This document shows positions 42,612-49,971 of a DNA stretch of 64,000 bases, piece after piece; position 1 is the first letter of the stretch; each line of letters opens with the position of its first letter. The DNA lies in NCBI RefSeq assembly GCF_001905725.1, contig NZ_LIWB01000001.1, forward strand, positions 927,871 to 991,870. The letters run 5' to 3'. A model generated the notes under the pieces. It was not told where the DNA came from. It saw only the letters and a list, made by a program, of their open reading frames with translations, and did no database searches. The position numbers and the translations under genes are program-made. This DNA comes from Streptomyces sp. CB02400. Its GTDB lineage: Bacteria > Actinomycetota > Actinomycetes > Streptomycetales > Streptomycetaceae.

Positions 42612-43037
42612 ATGTCCGCGACCCAGCTCGCCGTACTCGCCCGGACCGTGGAGCCGCAGCGGATGCTGCGGCGTTTCCTGGCTCTCGACGCCGTGGTGAC
42701 CGGTGCCAACGCCGTCGCCTACCTCGCCCTCTCCGGGCCGCTCGGCCGGTTCCTCGGGGCCGGTTCCGGTCTGCTGCTCGGGCTCGGCGCGTTCCTCGCC
42801 GGGTACGCGGCCGGCGTGGGCCTGCTGGCCGCCCGGCCGCACCCGCCCGCCCTCGGCGTGCGGATCGTCGTCGAGGCCAACCTCGTCTGGACGGCGGTGA
42901 GTCTCGCCGCCCTCGCGCTGTGGCTCACCCCGACCGCGGCGGGCGCGGTGTGGACGGTCCTCCAGGCGCTCACCGTGGCGGGCTTCGCCCTGCTCCAGCA
43001 CATGGCGCTGAAGGAGCGTCAGCTCAGCCAGGACTGA
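42612..43037 (+). CDS. integral membrane protein, four helices, unknown
   Basis: A 141-residue protein with four hydrophobic segments: ALDAVVTGANAVAYLALSG, LLLGLGAFLAGYAAGVGLL, ANLVWTAVSLAALALWL and WTVLQALTVAGFALLQHM. Gene and topology are clear, family not recognised beyond small actinobacterial membrane proteins. ATG 42612 has CGGAGGA upstream. The 3' end overlaps the convergent MmyB-type regulator gene by 19 bp. Confidence 0.8.
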   Translation: MSATQLAVLARTVEPQRMLRRFLALDAVVTGANAVAYLALSGPLGRFLGAGSGLLLGLGAFLAGYAAGVGLLAARPHPPALGVRIVVEANLVWTAVSLAALALWLTPTAAGAVWTVLQALTVAGFALLQHMALKERQLSQD

Positions 43038-43837
43038 AGGTACTTGGCCGTCGCCGGGTCCGCCGGGAGCAGGGTCTCCACGGCCAGCTCGGCGACGGTC
43101 ACGTCCATGGGCGTGTTGAACGTGGAGATCGACGACACGAACGACAGCGTCCGCCCCTCGTGCTCGATCACCATCGGCAGCGCGAAGTACGCCACCGGCT
43201 CGGCCGGTTCCTCCGGCAGGCCGACGGAGTCCGGTACGGGGAACGCCGCCACCTCGTCGTACAGCGCCCGCAGCCGTTCCGAGCGGTGCAGGGCGATGTG
43301 CCGCCGCATCTGCTCCAGCAGGTGCCCGCGCCACTCCCGCAGATTCCGGATCCGCGGCGCCAGCCCCTGCGGGTGCAGGGTGAGCCGCACCGCGTTCAGC
43401 GGCGGCGTCAGCAGCGACTCCGGAACGCCGTCGAACAGCGTCATGACCCCCCGGTTGGCCGCCACGACGTCGTACATCGCGTCCACCACCAGCGCCGGAT
43501 ACGGCTCGAACCCGCTGATCAGCCGCTCGATGCCGTCGCGCACCACCTCCAGCGCGGGATCGTCCAGCGGGGTCTCCGGGTAGTGCGGCGCGTAACCGGC
43601 CGCCAGCAGCAGCGCGTTGCGCTCCCGCATCGGCACGTCCAGGTGCTCGGCCAGCCGCAGCACCATCTCCTCGCTGGGCCGGGAGCGGCCGGTCTCGATG
43701 AAGCTGATGTGCCGGGCGGAGGAGTCGGCGCGCAGGGCCAGCTCCAGCTGGCTGACCCGACGCTGCTCCCGCCAGGCGCGCAGCAGCGGGCCCACGCCCC
43801 CGGTGCGGGAAGCGGTACCGGACGTGACAGTGGTCAT
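43019..43837 (-). CDS. XRE family regulator with MmyB-like ligand-binding domain
   Basis: A 272-residue regulator. The HTH covers LLRAWREQRRVSQLELAL and SSARHISFIETGRSRPS (residues 18-53); the C-terminal part (YPALVVDAMYDVVAANRGVM, LHPQGLAPRIRNLREWRGHL) is the MmyB-like LigB domain, a PAS-type domain that in relatives binds fatty acids. ATG 43837 follows a TACCGT -10 at 6 bases, so the message may be leaderless. Tail-to-tail overlap with the membrane-protein gene. Confidence 0.9.
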   Translation of the reverse strand: MTTVTSGTASRTGGVGPLLRAWREQRRVSQLELALRADSSARHISFIETGRSRPSEEMVLRLAEHLDVPMRERNALLLAAGYAPHYPETPLDDPALEVVRDGIERLISGFEPYPALVVDAMYDVVAANRGVMTLFDGVPESLLTPPLNAVRLTLHPQGLAPRIRNLREWRGHLLEQMRRHIALHRSERLRALYDEVAAFPVPDSVGLPEEPAEPVAYFALPMVIEHEGRTLSFVSSISTFNTPMDVTVAELAVETLLPADPATAKYLQSWLS

Positions 43838-43843
43838 GCCAGG

Positions 43844-43849
43844 ACGGTA
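43844..43849 (-). promoter_or_regulatory. -10 element of a leaderless promoter for the MmyB-type regulator
   Basis: TACCGT on the minus strand (TANNNT), 6 bases before ATG 43837, with no ribosome site between. Confidence 0.4.
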
Positions 43850-43971
43850 ATCGAGAAACGGCCGTACCGGGGAGCCGCCCGCTTCCGGCCGGGGCCCCGG
43901 GGGATCTTCTGTGGCAGCCTGGAAGTCCCGCACGAGATCACGAGATCCGAACCGGCGAAGGAGCGCAGCCC

Positions 43972-44277
43972 ATGCCCGTCGAACCGCTGTCGCAGAAGGA
44001 GACCGAGGACCGGCTGGCCGGACTGCCGGGCTGGTCGCTCGACGGTGACCGGCTCACCCGCTCCTACCGGCTCGGCTCGCACTTCGCGGCGACGGCGATG
44101 ACCGTCCACATCGCCCAGGTGCAGGAGGAGCTCGACCACCACTCCGACCTCACCCTCGGCTACGACACGGTGGCCCTGTCCGTGCACACCCACAGTGCGG
44201 GCGGCGCCGTCACCGAGAAGGATTTCGAGCTCGCCCGCAGGGTGGAGGACCTGGCCCCCGGCCACGGTGCACACTGA
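43972..44277 (+). CDS. 4a-hydroxytetrahydrobiopterin dehydratase (PCD)
   Basis: A 101-residue pterin-4a-carbinolamine dehydratase-type protein, which dehydrates the hydroxylated pterin made by aromatic amino acid hydroxylases. The active-site signature is EELDHHSDLTLGYDTVALSVHTH (seen as EELDHHSD, GYDTV and SVHTH), with the paired His. GWSLDGDRLTRSY is the usual N-terminal strand. ATG 43972 follows a GAAGGAG site. No phenylalanine hydroxylase is nearby. It lies 5 bp before the next methyltransferase gene. Confidence 0.9.
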   Translation: MPVEPLSQKETEDRLAGLPGWSLDGDRLTRSYRLGSHFAATAMTVHIAQVQEELDHHSDLTLGYDTVALSVHTHSAGGAVTEKDFELARRVEDLAPGHGAH

Positions 44278-44282
44278 GGCGC

Positions 44283-45056
44283 GTGCTGGACTACGACGAG
44301 GAAGCGGAACGGTACGACGTCCTGCGCGGCGGGGAACCCCGGGCGGCGGCCGCCGCGGAGGCCGTGCTGAGCCTCGTACCGGCGCCGGCGCGGGAGCTGC
44401 TGGACGTGGCGTGCGGCACCGGCATCGTGACCCGGCGGCTGGCCGCCGCCCGCGCCGGTCTGCGGGTGACGGGCGCCGATCTCTCCCCGGCGATGACCCG
44501 GATGGCCGTCGCCCGTCTGCCGGGCGCGGTGGTTCGCGCCGACAGCCGCCGGCTGCCCTTCGGGGACGCCCGGTTCGACGCCGTGGCCAGTGTGTGGCTG
44601 CTGCACCTGATGCCGGGGCCCGAGGACGTACGGGCGGTCGTCGCCGAGTGCGCCCGCGTGCTGCGGCCCGGCGGGGTGTACGTCACCACCGTCCACAAGG
44701 GTGCCTCGCACAACGTCGGCAGCGACATCGACGCGGTCCTCGCGGCCCGCCCGCGCAGCCCGGTCCCCGACGCCCCCGACGCCGTCGACGCCTGCGCGGC
44801 GGCCCACGGCCTGCTGCCCGCGGGGCGGGCCCGCTTCCGGGGGCACGGGCAGGGCCGCAGCCCCCGCCGCACCATCGACGACCTGCGACGCGGCTGGTTC
44901 GTCACCCTGCCGCCGGGTGAACCGATCGCCGAGGAGTTCGCCGCCCGGCTGGCCGAGCTCCCCGACCAGGACCGGCCCCGCCCCGACCCCGTGTTCAGTC
45001 TCCGGGCGTACCGGAAGCGGAAGGACGGCAACCCGGAGGGCCCCGGCGGCGACTGA
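44283..45056 (+). CDS. class I SAM-dependent methyltransferase
   Basis: A 257-residue methyltransferase of the Methyltransf_11 type: LLDVACGTGIVTRRL (motif I), VTGADLSPAM (motif II), LPFGDARFDAVASVWLLHLM and VLRPGGVYVTT (motif III). Residues 160-230 hold the acceptor part. GTG 44283 with GAGG upstream; it follows the PCD gene by 5 bp and is probably cotranscribed with it. Acceptor unknown. Confidence 0.9.
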   Translation: MLDYDEEAERYDVLRGGEPRAAAAAEAVLSLVPAPARELLDVACGTGIVTRRLAAARAGLRVTGADLSPAMTRMAVARLPGAVVRADSRRLPFGDARFDAVASVWLLHLMPGPEDVRAVVAECARVLRPGGVYVTTVHKGASHNVGSDIDAVLAARPRSPVPDAPDAVDACAAAHGLLPAGRARFRGHGQGRSPRRTIDDLRRGWFVTLPPGEPIAEEFAARLAELPDQDRPRPDPVFSLRAYRKRKDGNPEGPGGD

Positions 45057-45094
45057 GGGGCGGAACCCATCCGTCCTCCCAGGAGGTCCGTCCC

Positions 45095-46966
45095 GTGACC
45101 CACCCCCACAGGCACCGCAGACGCCGTGTCGTCCTGCCCGCGGCACTCGCCGTGGCGGCGCTGGCCGGCGCCGGTCTGACCGCGCTGTCGGAGGCGCCCG
45201 CAGAGGCCGCCACCGCACGGCAGGTCGAGAAGCTGGACCGCGGCGTCGTCAGCGTCCACACCGGCAGCGGCAACCTGGTCAGCTGGCGCTGGCTCGGCAC
45301 CGACCCGGACGGCGTCGCCTTCAACGTCTACCGGGCCGGCACCAAGGTCAACTCCAGTCCGATCACCGGCTCCACCACCTACTTCCACTCCGGCGCGCCC
45401 TCGCACGCCGACTACACCGTCCGCGCGGTGGTGAACGGCACCGAGCAGGGCGACTCGGTCCACGCGATCCAGTTCCGCGCCGGCTACAAGGACGTACCGA
45501 TCAGCGCTCCGTCCGGCGGCACCACCCCCGACGGCGTCTCGTACACCTACGAGGCCAACGACGCCTCCGTCGGCGACCTCGACGGTGACGGCGCCCTCGA
45601 CATCGTGCTCAAGTGGCAGCCCACCAACGCCAAGGACAACTCCCAGTCCGGCTACACCGGCAACACCGTCGTCGACGGCGTCAGGCTGGACGGCACCCGG
45701 CTGTGGCGCATCGACCTGGGCCGCAACATCCGTTCCGGCGCCCACTACACGCAGTTCCAGGTGTACGACTACGACGGCGACGGCAAGGCCGAGGTCGCCA
45801 TGAAGACCGCCGACGGCACGAAGGACGGCACCGGCGCGGTCATCGGCAGCTCCTCGGCCGACCACCGCAACGCCGGCGGGTACGTCCTGTCCGGCCCCGA
45901 GTACCTGACGATGTTCGACGGGCAGACCGGCAGGGCGATGGGCACCGTCGACTACGTCCCGGCCCGCGGCACGGTCTCCTCCTGGGGCGACTCCTACGGC
46001 AACCGCGTCGACCGCTTCCTCGCCGGCACCGCGTACCTGGACGGCGCCCGCCCCTCCCTGATCATGGCCCGCGGCTACTACACGCGCACGGTCATCGCGG
46101 CCTGGGACTGGCGGGGCGGCCAGTTCACCCGCCGCTGGACCTTCGACACCAACTCCTCCACCAACAAGGGCAAGGGCTACGACGGTCAGGGCTCGCACAG
46201 CCTGTCCGTCGGGGACGTCGACAACGACGGCCGGGACGAGATCGTCTACGGCTCGATGGCCGTCGACGACAACGGCAACGGCCTGTGGACCACCAAGACC
46301 GGCCACGGCGACGCCCAGCACCTCGGCGACCTCGACGCGTCGACGTCCGGCCTGGAGTACTACAAGGTCTCCGAGTCCACGGGCCAGCCCGCCGCGCTGT
46401 ACATCGACCCCTCGAACGGCGCGGTCCGCTGGAAGCTCTCCGCCTGCTGCGACAACGGCCGCGGGGTCGCGGGGGACATCCATGCGGGCAACTCCGGCCC
46501 CGAGATGTGGTCCTCCTCCGACGGCAGCATCCGTGACGAGGGCGGCGGCACCAAGGGCCGCAAGCCGTCCTCCACCAACTTCCTGGCCTGGTGGGACGGC
46601 GACCCGGTCCGCGAACTCCTCGACGGCACCCGCATCGACAAGTACGGCACGTCCTCCGACACCCGCCTGCTGACCGGCTCGGGCGTGTCGTCGAACAACG
46701 GCACCAAGGCCACCCCGGTCCTGTCCGGTGACATCCTGGGCGACTGGCGCGAGGAGGTCGTCTGGCGCACCAGCGACAACAAGAACCTGCGCATCTACTC
46801 CACCCCCCACGACACGGACCGCCGCATCACCACCCTCCTCCACGACACCCTGTACCGCACGGCCCTGGCCTGGCAGAACACCGCCTACAACCAGCCCCCG
46901 CACACCGGCTTCCTCATCGGCGCCGACATGCCCACCCCGCCCAGGCCCTCGGTCTTCACCCCCTGA
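45095..46966 (+). CDS. rhamnogalacturonan lyase (PL11)
   Basis: A 623-residue secreted polysaccharide lyase of family PL11 (YesW/YesX type), which cleaves the rhamnogalacturonan-I backbone of pectin by beta-elimination. Residues 1-40 are a signal peptide (RHRRRR, a hydrophobic core, cleavage near AEAA). The N-terminal beta domain (VEKLDRGVVSV, FNVYRAG) is followed by an eight-bladed propeller with calcium loops DLDGDGALD, DYDGDGKAE and DVDNDGRDE, ending NQPPHTGFLIG. No carbohydrate-binding module. GTG 45095 with AGGAGG at 45081-45086. No CebR box precedes it. Confidence 0.92.
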   Translation: MTHPHRHRRRRVVLPAALAVAALAGAGLTALSEAPAEAATARQVEKLDRGVVSVHTGSGNLVSWRWLGTDPDGVAFNVYRAGTKVNSSPITGSTTYFHSGAPSHADYTVRAVVNGTEQGDSVHAIQFRAGYKDVPISAPSGGTTPDGVSYTYEANDASVGDLDGDGALDIVLKWQPTNAKDNSQSGYTGNTVVDGVRLDGTRLWRIDLGRNIRSGAHYTQFQVYDYDGDGKAEVAMKTADGTKDGTGAVIGSSSADHRNAGGYVLSGPEYLTMFDGQTGRAMGTVDYVPARGTVSSWGDSYGNRVDRFLAGTAYLDGARPSLIMARGYYTRTVIAAWDWRGGQFTRRWTFDTNSSTNKGKGYDGQGSHSLSVGDVDNDGRDEIVYGSMAVDDNGNGLWTTKTGHGDAQHLGDLDASTSGLEYYKVSESTGQPAALYIDPSNGAVRWKLSACCDNGRGVAGDIHAGNSGPEMWSSSDGSIRDEGGGTKGRKPSSTNFLAWWDGDPVRELLDGTRIDKYGTSSDTRLLTGSGVSSNNGTKATPVLSGDILGDWREEVVWRTSDNKNLRIYSTPHDTDRRITTLLHDTLYRTALAWQNTAYNQPPHTGFLIGADMPTPPRPSVFTP

Positions 46967-46985
46967 GCGGACCTCCTGAGCACAA

Positions 46986-47028
46986 CCCCGGCCCGTCTGT
47001 ACCGGTGTACAGGCGGGCCGGGGCTTTT
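46986..47028. terminator. terminator between PL11 and GH74 genes
   Basis: A 17-bp stem (one G-T pair) from CCCCGGCCCG to CGGGCCGGGG around CGGT, followed by TTTT. The two genes converge, so it probably ends both. Confidence 0.85.
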
Positions 47029-47035
47029 CGCGTGT

Positions 47036-49717
47036 TCAGCGAACCGCGCAGGTCTGTTCGCCCAGTTCGAAGACGGCCGGTGCCGTGTTCGTCGCGGACC
47101 GGGTCGCGGTGAAGCCGAAGGCGACCGACGAGCCCGCCGCCACCGTGCCGTTCCAGTCGGTGTTGCGCACCGTCACCGCCGGACCGGACTGGGTGGGGGA
47201 CCCGTTCCAGAGCTGGGAGATCTTCTGGCCGTCAGCGAAGGACCAGCTCAGGGACCAGCCGTTCCAGGTGGCCGAGCCCGTGTTGGTGAGCTGGACGTCG
47301 GCCTGGAAGCCGTCGGTCCACTGGTTGGTGACCTTGTAGGTCACCGCGCAGGCGCCCGACGGACCGGGCTCCTCGGGCTCCTCGGGCTCTTCCGGTTCCT
47401 CCGGATCCGTGCCGCCGCCGGTGTCCGAGGTGTCGCCGTAGACGACACCGCGGCCGTTGGTCGCCACGTAGACCCGGCCGTAGACCCGCGGGTCACCGGT
47501 GATGGCCGCGCCCGTCCAGCCCCACTGGTGGGCGTCGTCGTTGACACGGGTCCAGGTCGCGCCCTGGTCCGTGGAGCGGAAGATGCCGCGTACGCCGCCG
47601 ATCTCCGCGCTGGTGAAGAGGGTCTGGTACGAGGCGCCCGGCGCCGCCTTGCCGAAGCCGACGGTGTCAGCCTCGTCCACGTTCGACAGCTTGGTGAAGG
47701 TCGCGCCCGAGTCCGTGGAGTGCCACAGGCCGTACGCCCCGTCGCTCGACCCGCCGGCCAGCCACACGTCGCCCTTCGTACCCGGGAGTGCCTTGAAGCG
47801 CACGCTGTCACCGGCCGGGAGCCCCGTCGCCGCCGACGCCGTGAACGTCGCACCACCGTCCGTACTGACGTAGAACTTCCCGGACTTGAAACCGTAGAAC
47901 GTCTTCGGGTCCACCCGGTCGGACTCGACGATCGCCCCCGCCGGGATGCCGCTCGACGCCGACCAGGACGTGCCGAACCCGGTCGTGTGGTGCACGCCCG
48001 CGCCCTGCGGGCTCCACACGAACCGGCTGCCGTCGGCCGCCGCCGCGACCGTCCCGCCGCCGCTCACACCCGAAGGGTCCGTTCCCGCGAACCAGTTGGC
48101 GCCGTTGTCGGTCGAGAACGCGATGTGCGGCCCGGAGTCCAGGTTGCCGGCCCGTACCACCGTGTTCGGGTCGGACTCGGCGAAGTCGAGACTGGTCGTC
48201 GACGTGAAGTTCGGCTGGGTGAACATCATCGACGGCACCTCGGTCAGGTCCGTGTGCCGGAAGCCGCCGATGTCACCGAGCGCGCTGATCAGCGGGGCGC
48301 CCGACGGGGGAGAGACCAGGTCGTTGACGGCCGTCTCCTCCAGGCCGCGCACCATCGGGGTGATGGTGAACGACGTGTCGTCGTCCCAGTTCGTCAGGTT
48401 CTCCGTGCCGTAGATCGTCGCGCCCGTCCCGTACATCATCCGGTCGGAGTCGAACGGGTCGATCTCCAGCGCCTCCGTCATCCAGCCCAGCTTCGGCGTC
48501 TGTTCCGGCGGCGACGGGTTGGCGCCCCAGGTCAGCCAGGGGGAGGACGAGACGTCCATCGTGTAGCGGTTCTCGCGGTCGGGGTACGACGTGTAGCTCC
48601 ACGCCTGCGTCCACGTCCCGCCGCTGTCCGTCGAGCGGAAGATCTGAGTGTCCGGCCACCAGGAGCTGTACGCCGTCGCCATCACCGTGCCCGGGTTCTG
48701 CCGGTCCACGGTCAGGCCGCTGAAGCCGTAGTAGGTGTCGGCCTCCGCCACCGGGCTGATGTCCGTCCAGGTGCCGGTCGCCGTCGCGTACCGGTACAGC
48801 CGGCCCTTGCCGCCGTCGTACGGGCCGCCGGTGTCGCTGTAGGCCAGGTACAGGTAGCCGTTCTCGGCGTCGAGGACGCCCTTGTGGGCCAGGTAGCCCG
48901 TCGGCTGCCCGGCGATCCGCTGCCAGGTCGCGCCCGCGTCCGTCGAACGGTAGACGGCGTTCTCCTTGTCGGCGACCCCGACGTAGATCGTCTCCGTCGC
49001 CGCCCCGGCGCCGCCCGTCGACTCGTCGAAGGTGACCCAGGTGATGCCCTGGTTGTCGGACGCGTACCCGGAGGTGTCACTCGGATCCTGCGCGTAGTTC
49101 CCGGGGTTGGGGAACGCCGTCACCTCGGACCAGGTGGCGCCCGCGTCGGTGGACCGCCAGAGCCCGTGGCCGCTGGGCGCGCCCAGGTACAGCACGTCGT
49201 TGTCATGGGGGTCGACCGCCAGCCGTTCCCCCATGCCCCGCCCCGGCATGTTCCCGCCCAGCTTGAACGGCAGCTCGGCCTTCTGCCAGCTCGCGCCCCG
49301 GTCGGTGGAGCGCAGTACGGCGCCGTTCGTCGGGTCCCAGTCGTTGGTGTACGTGCCGACCGCCGCGTACACCCGGTCGGGGTCGGCGGAGTCGGAGGCG
49401 AGGCTCACCACACCGGTGTGCCCCCAGTCGTCCCAGCCGACCGAGTCGAGCAGCGGGGTCCAGGTCTTCGTGGACTCCTGCCAGCGGTAGGCGCCGCCGA
49501 TGTCGGTACGGGCGTAGGCCAGGTCCTTCTCACTGCGGTTGAAGACGATGCCGGGCACGAAACCGCCGCCGTCGATGCGCGCGTTCTTCCAGGTGTAGGT
49601 GTCGGCGGCGAGCGTGGTGGCCGGCTCCGGGGCGCCGGCGGCCAGGGCGGGCGGGCCGCCCGCGAGCAGACCGGCCGCCAGCGCGAGCACGGTCGTGAGG
49701 ATACGGGTTCTTCGCAC
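47036..49717 (-). CDS. secreted GH74 xyloglucanase with CBM2
   Basis: An 893-residue GH74 endoglucanase/xyloglucanase. A signal peptide (residues 1-30, ending PPALAAG) precedes two seven-bladed propellers; the catalytic Asp are in ARTDIGGAYRW and ALGDIGGFRH, and FRSTDxGxTW-like blade repeats recur. After an acidic linker (PEEPEEPEEPEEPG) a C-terminal CBM2 (VTYKVTNQWTDGFQADVQL, WNGW, LWNG, WNG) binds cellulose. GTG 49717 follows AGGAAGGAA. The gene is downstream of the GH48 gene on the same strand, with hairpins between them. It degrades hemicellulose bound to cellulose. Confidence 0.93.
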   Translation of the reverse strand: MRRTRILTTVLALAAGLLAGGPPALAAGAPEPATTLAADTYTWKNARIDGGGFVPGIVFNRSEKDLAYARTDIGGAYRWQESTKTWTPLLDSVGWDDWGHTGVVSLASDSADPDRVYAAVGTYTNDWDPTNGAVLRSTDRGASWQKAELPFKLGGNMPGRGMGERLAVDPHDNDVLYLGAPSGHGLWRSTDAGATWSEVTAFPNPGNYAQDPSDTSGYASDNQGITWVTFDESTGGAGAATETIYVGVADKENAVYRSTDAGATWQRIAGQPTGYLAHKGVLDAENGYLYLAYSDTGGPYDGGKGRLYRYATATGTWTDISPVAEADTYYGFSGLTVDRQNPGTVMATAYSSWWPDTQIFRSTDSGGTWTQAWSYTSYPDRENRYTMDVSSSPWLTWGANPSPPEQTPKLGWMTEALEIDPFDSDRMMYGTGATIYGTENLTNWDDDTSFTITPMVRGLEETAVNDLVSPPSGAPLISALGDIGGFRHTDLTEVPSMMFTQPNFTSTTSLDFAESDPNTVVRAGNLDSGPHIAFSTDNGANWFAGTDPSGVSGGGTVAAAADGSRFVWSPQGAGVHHTTGFGTSWSASSGIPAGAIVESDRVDPKTFYGFKSGKFYVSTDGGATFTASAATGLPAGDSVRFKALPGTKGDVWLAGGSSDGAYGLWHSTDSGATFTKLSNVDEADTVGFGKAAPGASYQTLFTSAEIGGVRGIFRSTDQGATWTRVNDDAHQWGWTGAAITGDPRVYGRVYVATNGRGVVYGDTSDTGGGTDPEEPEEPEEPEEPGPSGACAVTYKVTNQWTDGFQADVQLTNTGSATWNGWSLSWSFADGQKISQLWNGSPTQSGPAVTVRNTDWNGTVAAGSSVAFGFTATRSATNTAPAVFELGEQTCAVR

Positions 49718-49765
49718 GGAGGTTCCTTCCTCTTGGGGGGAGGTGGAGTGGGGAGAGCGTGCGAG

Positions 49766-49803
49766 GACCGGGCGGCCCCTGGCGTGGGTGGGGCCGCCCG
49801 GTC
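49766..49803 (-). promoter_or_regulatory. 14-bp hairpin in the GH74 leader
   Basis: GACCGGGCGGCCCC and GGGGCCGCCCGGTC flank a 10-base loop; a second smaller perfect stem (GGGCCCGTC/GACGGGCCC) lies at 49808-49832. Both are between the GH48 and GH74 genes. They may be leader hairpins or attenuating terminators. Confidence 0.55.
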
Positions 49804-49876
49804 GGGTGGGCCCGTCGTCCTGTGACGGGCCCAGGGACGCGGAGCCATCAAGCGCCTTTGGGAAAGAAGCGGTACC

Positions 49877-49902
49877 CCCCGCGCCCCGAAAGGGGCGCGG
49901 GG
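49877..49902. repeat. Streptomyces dispersed intergenic repeat with GAAA hairpin
   Basis: CCCCGCGCCCC-GAAA-GGGGCGCGGGG followed by GAACTGCGCGACCAGCCACG and GGCCCGCAGT. I recognise this whole element as one that recurs between genes in many Streptomyces genomes. It stands 70 bp after the GH48 stop and may also act as terminator. The 254-bp gap 49718-49971 holds nothing else of note. Confidence 0.7.
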
Positions 49903-49971
49903 AACTGCGCGACCAGCCACGCACGGCCCGCAGTCAAAGAACCGCCCGACCCGCGGAGCGCTTGGCGGGGG

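Noticed and set aside
47528..49825. A long plus-strand frame opposite the GH74 gene
   Set aside because: Arg/Val-rich antisense translation without any domain; GH74 catalytic motifs are on the minus strand.
49875..49935. Prophage or ICE attachment site
   Set aside because: No integrase, tRNA gene or direct repeat partner is in the window; the element matches a dispersed intergenic repeat.
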